NCBI GenBank assembly: GCA_031273735.1
Contig: JAISRI010000186.1
Location: 1-8,422, forward strand
Source: Helicobacteraceae bacterium
GTDB taxonomy: Bacteria > Campylobacterota > Campylobacteria > Campylobacterales > SZUA-545
Direction of reading: 5' to 3'
DNA length: 8,422 nucleotides
Shown: in pieces, positions 5,978-8,422 of the stretch
Position numbering within the stretch: position 1 is the stretch's first letter
How the letters are laid out: each line of letters starts with the position of its first letter
Position numbers and translations under genes: made by a program
The notes under the pieces: generated by a model
The model's database searches: none
What the model saw: only the letters and a program-made list of their open reading frames with translations
What the model was told of the DNA's origin: nothing

Positions 5978-7055
5978 TTTTGGATATAGACTTCGTTTAA
6001 CGACCTTTGGCGAGTCGCACGGAGCGGGAATAGGTTGCGTTTTAGACGGCGTTCCCGCGGGGCTAAAAATCGACGAAACGTTTATTCAAAGCGAGCTAGA
6101 TCGGCGCAAACCTAGAAACGATCGCGTTGGAAGCACAAAGCGAAGCGAAAGCGATCGCGCCCAGATTCTTAGCGGCGTTTTCGAGGGCGTTTGCACGGGG
6201 TCGCCAATCGCGATTTTTATCGCAAACGAGAATGCCAAAAGCGGCGATTACGACGAGCTACGCGATGTTTTTCGACCCGGCCACGCCGATTTTTCGTGGT
6301 TCGCTAAATACGGCGTTCGCGATCACAGAGGCGGCGGACGAAGTAGCGCTAGAGAGAGCGCGGCGCGAGTCGGCGCGGGCGCGATCGCCAAACTGATATT
6401 AAACGAGATCGGCGCGAAAGTTCAAAGCGGCATCTTGGCGATCGGCGACGTTTGGGGCGAAAAGTTAGATTTTGACTACGCTCAAACAAGCCCGATCTTT
6501 GCCCTTGATCGCTACCGCGAAGCCGAACAGATCGCGGCGATCGAAGCGGCGCGAAACGACGGCGATTCGATCGGAGCAACCGTTAAGGTTTTGGCAAGCG
6601 GAGTTCCCGTGGGACTAGGCGAACCGCTTTACGGCAAACTCGACGCGAAATTAGCCGAAGCGCTAATGGGAATTAACGCCGTTAAAGCCGTCGAGATCGG
6701 AGCGGGCGCGCGGGCGGCGGCGCTACGCGCAAGCCAAAACAACGATCAGATAACCGCAAACGGATTTACGACCAACAACGCGGGCGGGATTCTAGGCGGC
6801 GTAAGTATAGGTACGCCAATCTACGCTACGATCAGCTTCAAACCGACCCCTTCGATCCATAAAAAACAAAAAACCGTCGACATTCGCGCAGACGAGCGCG
6901 AGATTTCGATCAAGGGGCGGCACGATAGTTGCGTTGGCGTTCGCGGCGGCGTCGTTTGCGAGGCGATGGCGGCGCTTGTTCTAGCCGACGCGCTTTTGGC
7001 TAATATGGGGAGCAAAGCGGCGCATATAAAAGCGATTTATGGAGATAAAAAATGA
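5970..7055 (+). CDS. aroC: Chorismate synthase
   Basis: Converts 5-enolpyruvylshikimate 3-phosphate to chorismate using reduced FMN, the last step of the shikimate pathway and the source of aromatic amino acids and folate precursors. The 361-residue protein has all family blocks: GESHGAGIGCVLDGVP (14-29, His17), VFRPGHADFSW (100-110, His105), the FMN/substrate loop RDHRGGGRSSARES (117-130), NNAGGILGGVSIG (269-281), SFKPTPSI (289-296) and GRHDSCVGVRGG (316-327). The loop after DRR reads KPRNDRVGSTKR instead of the usual RPG-x-x-(K/R)-(F/Y)-(A/T)-T-x-R, a local divergence. GGAG lies 7 nt before the ATG. It overlaps rnc by 8 bp and metK by 4 bp. Confidence 0.97.
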   Translation: MNSFGYRLRLTTFGESHGAGIGCVLDGVPAGLKIDETFIQSELDRRKPRNDRVGSTKRSESDRAQILSGVFEGVCTGSPIAIFIANENAKSGDYDELRDVFRPGHADFSWFAKYGVRDHRGGGRSSARESAARVGAGAIAKLILNEIGAKVQSGILAIGDVWGEKLDFDYAQTSPIFALDRYREAEQIAAIEAARNDGDSIGATVKVLASGVPVGLGEPLYGKLDAKLAEALMGINAVKAVEIGAGARAAALRASQNNDQITANGFTTNNAGGILGGVSIGTPIYATISFKPTPSIHKKQKTVDIRADEREISIKGRHDSCVGVRGGVVCEAMAALVLADALLANMGSKAAHIKAIYGDKK

Positions 7056-8188
7056 GCGTTAAAACTGCGGAATCGGTTACGGAAGGACACCCCGATAAGA
7101 TCGCCGATCAGATCAGCGACGCGATCGTCGACGCGGTTATAGAAAAAGACCCTAAAGCCGACGTGTCGTGCGAAACGCTAATATCGAACGGCTTTTGCAT
7201 TATCGCGGGCGAGATGAAAACGGAAGCCTACGCGCCGATTAGCGAAATAGCGCGAAACGCCATAAGAGAGATCGGCTATACCGACGGCGCTTTTGGCTTT
7301 GATTACCGAAGCGCGGGCGTGATCACCGCCGTTAATGAAAGAAGCCCCGATATAGCCGAAGGAAAACGCGTAAATGGCAAACTTGGCGCGAGCGATCAGT
7401 CGATCGTCGTCGGCTACGCTTGCCGCGAAACGCCAGAGTTTATGCCGCTTCCGATCGCGTTGGCGCACAGATTGACCCGCCGTTTAGCTAGAGCGCGAAA
7501 AGAGGGCGTTTTGCCCTTTTTGTTGCCCGACGGCAAAGCGCAGATTGCGATTCGTTACGAAAATAATAAGCCGATCGCGATCGAACATATCTTAATCTCG
7601 ACGCACCACGCAAGAAGCGCGGCGTTAAAAGATCTGCGCGAGGCGGTGATGGAGGAGGTCGTTAAAGAGGCTTTGCCCAGGTCGCTTTTCGACGAGAAAA
7701 CCCGCGCGGAGATCAACCCCTCGGGATCGTTTGTGATCGGAGGACCTCAAGCCGATACGGGATTAACGGGACGCAAAAGCGCGTCGGATTTCTACGGAAC
7801 GCGCGTCGCTTTTGGCGGCGGCGCATTAAGCGGCAAAGACCCCGCCAAGATCGACCGTTGCGGCGCGTATATGGCGCGATATATCGCCAAAAATCTAGTC
7901 GCCGCCGAAATTGCGGACGAAATTACCGTCCATTTAACCTACGCAATCGGATCGCCAGAGCCGATCGCGGTCGAAATATATCGCGATCGCTCGCCTGAAA
8001 GCGACGAAAAACTGATTAAACTCGTTAAAGAGATATTTGATCTAACGCCAGAGGGGATCGTTTCCGCGCTCGATCTGCTCAAATCTCAATATCGCGCGCT
8101 TGCCTCTTACGGGCATTTTGGGCGCGAAAACGAAGGATTCGGTTGGGAAAAACTAGACAAAGTCGACGCGATCCGCTCCAAGCTCTAA
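7052..8188 (+). CDS. metK: S-adenosylmethionine synthetase
   Basis: Forms S-adenosylmethionine from methionine and ATP, releasing phosphate and diphosphate. The 378 residues match the family length (384 in E. coli). Visible landmarks are ESVTEGHPDKIADQISDAIVD (7-27, split by no gap), the FVIGGPQADTGLTGRK block (227-242), GKDPAKIDR (261-269) and the C-terminal YGHFGRENEGFGWEK. Both diagnostic signatures are altered: the GAGDQG loop reads GASDQS (112-117), and GGGAFSxKD reads GGGALSGKD (255-263). The ATP- and metal-binding His13, Asp15 and Lys16 and the invariant Asp115 and Gln116 remain. Start codon overlaps the aroC stop as ATGA, with GGAG 7 nt upstream. Probably active, since the frame and length are intact, but more divergent than I would expect for Campylobacterota. 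Confidence 0.95.
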   Translation: MSVKTAESVTEGHPDKIADQISDAIVDAVIEKDPKADVSCETLISNGFCIIAGEMKTEAYAPISEIARNAIREIGYTDGAFGFDYRSAGVITAVNERSPDIAEGKRVNGKLGASDQSIVVGYACRETPEFMPLPIALAHRLTRRLARARKEGVLPFLLPDGKAQIAIRYENNKPIAIEHILISTHHARSAALKDLREAVMEEVVKEALPRSLFDEKTRAEINPSGSFVIGGPQADTGLTGRKSASDFYGTRVAFGGGALSGKDPAKIDRCGAYMARYIAKNLVAAEIADEITVHLTYAIGSPEPIAVEIYRDRSPESDEKLIKLVKEIFDLTPEGIVSALDLLKSQYRALASYGHFGRENEGFGWEKLDKVDAIRSKL

Positions 8189-8207
8189 CGCCGAAACCAA
8201 ATGCGCC

Positions 8208-8230
8208 CGCGCAAGGCTTTTTGCCTCGCG
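8208..8230 (+). other. Stem-loop just after metK
   Basis: Twenty bases after the metK stop, CGCG (8208-8211) pairs with CGCG (8227-8230), then a two-base CA bulge, then AGGC (8214-8217) pairs with GCCT (8223-8226) around a TTTTT loop. It is not followed by a T tract, so it is not a classic terminator. It may simply stabilise the 3' end of the message. Confidence 0.35.
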
Positions 8231-8270
8231 TAAAACGGACTTTAATCGCGTTGGCGTCTCTATTGTAAAT

Positions 8271-8299
8271 AGGCTCTAGTCTTGAGCCTTTTATTTTTG
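8271..8299 (+). terminator. Rho-independent terminator of the proC-metK operon
   Basis: AGGCTC (8271-8276) and GAGCCT (8284-8289) form a six-pair stem with a seven-base loop, followed directly by a T-rich tail, TTTATTTTTG. It lies 82 bp after metK and before the next gene, so it is the likely end of the six-gene transcript. The stem is short, so termination may be incomplete. Confidence 0.7.
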
Positions 8300-8339
8300 T
8301 TTAGTTTAAGCGGCGAGGTTTAAGGGAACGGTTTTTGTT

Positions 8340-8363
8340 TATCCTTCCAAAACAAGGAGGATA
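8340..8363 (+). promoter_or_regulatory. Hairpin overlapping the Shine-Dalgarno of the last gene
   Basis: TATCCTTC (8340-8347) can pair with GGAGGATA (8356-8363): eight pairs including one T-G wobble, with loop CAAAACAA. This buries the GGAGG core of the strong AAGGAGG ribosome site (8354-8360), which sits 5 nt before the TTG start at 8366. If formed in the mRNA it would restrict translation and could respond to temperature, a protein or a ligand. Pairing was drawn by eye; stability was not computed. Confidence 0.4.
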
Positions 8364-8365
8364 CA

Positions 8366-8422
8366 TTGAGCCGAGTCGCCGCCATACGAACGGATATTCC
8401 CGTAAGCGCAATTCGTAGAACC
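8366..8422 (+). CDS. 5' end of an unidentified gene with TTG start
   Basis: A perfect AAGGAGG ribosome site (8354-8360) precedes TTG at 8366 by 5 nt. The frame stays open for the 19 codons to the window edge, reading (M)SRVAAIRTDIPVSAIRRT. No ATG or GTG start lies at a suitable distance. Too little is visible to name a family; there is no signal peptide or membrane segment in this part. It follows the operon terminator, so it should have its own promoter in 8300-8340, but I see no convincing -10 box there. Confidence 0.5.
   Translation, partial: MSRVAAIRTDIPVSAIRRT

Larger units (their letters stand above)
984..7990. repeat. Dispersed GCGATCGC palindrome (HIP1-like)
   Basis: The 8-base palindrome GCGATCGC occurs at 984, 1686, 3438, 4314, 5687, 6151, 6381 and 7983, all inside genes on either strand. 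Its core CGATCG occurs about 36 times across the window by hand count, against about two expected for a random 6-mer at 50% GC. The octamer is identical to HIP1 of cyanobacteria. In this context it probably reflects a genome-wide word bias. Confidence 0.75.

Noticed and set aside
8169..8273. Stretches open on both strands across the metK end and the following spacer, possibly a small gene or gene remnant.
   Set aside because: There is no start codon with a ribosome site on either strand and no recognisable protein; the lengths are compatible with chance.
8189..8365. Searched the 177-bp spacer after metK for a tRNA, a SAM riboswitch or a small RNA.
   Set aside because: There is no cloverleaf, and no SAM-riboswitch-like fold upstream of a gene was recognisable; only the hairpins listed are visible.
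1..8422. Mobile elements, CRISPR arrays, phage genes, direct repeats of any length.
   Set aside because: No transposase or integrase sequence, no regularly spaced repeats and no terminal inverted repeats were seen; all large frames belong to housekeeping or pseudopilus genes.

Overview
The window looks like chromosomal DNA of a Campylobacterota (epsilonproteobacterial) organism of roughly 50% GC. The main evidence is the block of a TPR protein, rnhA, rnc and aroC in that order, an arrangement I recall from Campylobacter and Helicobacter. The proteins also have Campylobacterota-like sequence character, and a competence/type II secretion (T2S) pseudopilin cluster lies alongside. The species cannot be named from the sequence. 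The DNA is unusually rich in the palindrome CGATCG (about 36 copies by hand count) and in its extension GCGATCGC (8 copies).

Layout. Positions 1-192 hold the 3' end of a plus-strand gene, possibly a DUF2004-like protein. It converges on a minus-strand cluster of four tightly packed genes (2948 down to 242): a GspG-type major pseudopilin, a GspH-like minor pseudopilin, a GspF inner-membrane platform protein and a last GspJ/I-like minor pseudopilin. No ATPase, secretin or prepilin peptidase gene accompanies them. A 57-bp divergent intergenic region (2949-3005) separates this cluster from a plus-strand run of six genes: proC, a membrane-anchored TPR protein with a C-terminal four-cysteine zinc ribbon (LapB-like architecture), rnhA, rnc, aroC and metK. 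Gaps are at most 25 bp up to rnhA. The last four genes overlap by 4-8 bp, so the run is very probably one operon. It ends at a hairpin-plus-T-tract terminator near 8271-8299. A new gene then starts at about 8366 with a strong Shine-Dalgarno sequence that could be folded into a hairpin; only 19 codons are visible.

How the genes fit together. The minus-strand genes encode parts of a T2S-like pseudopilus machine, in this phylum most likely for DNA uptake. The plus-strand operon is housekeeping: proline synthesis (ProC), removal of RNA-DNA hybrids (RNase HI), double-stranded RNA processing (RNase III), chorismate for aromatic amino acids (AroC) and S-adenosylmethionine (MetK), plus a LapB-like TPR protein of unproven role. 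I see no mobile element, CRISPR array, rRNA or tRNA. No clearly new multi-gene system is evident. The points most worth a second look are the HIP1-like palindrome density, substitutions in both MetK signature motifs, the LapB-like architecture of the TPR protein, the alanine cleavage sites of the minor pseudopilins and the hairpin over the last gene's ribosome binding site.
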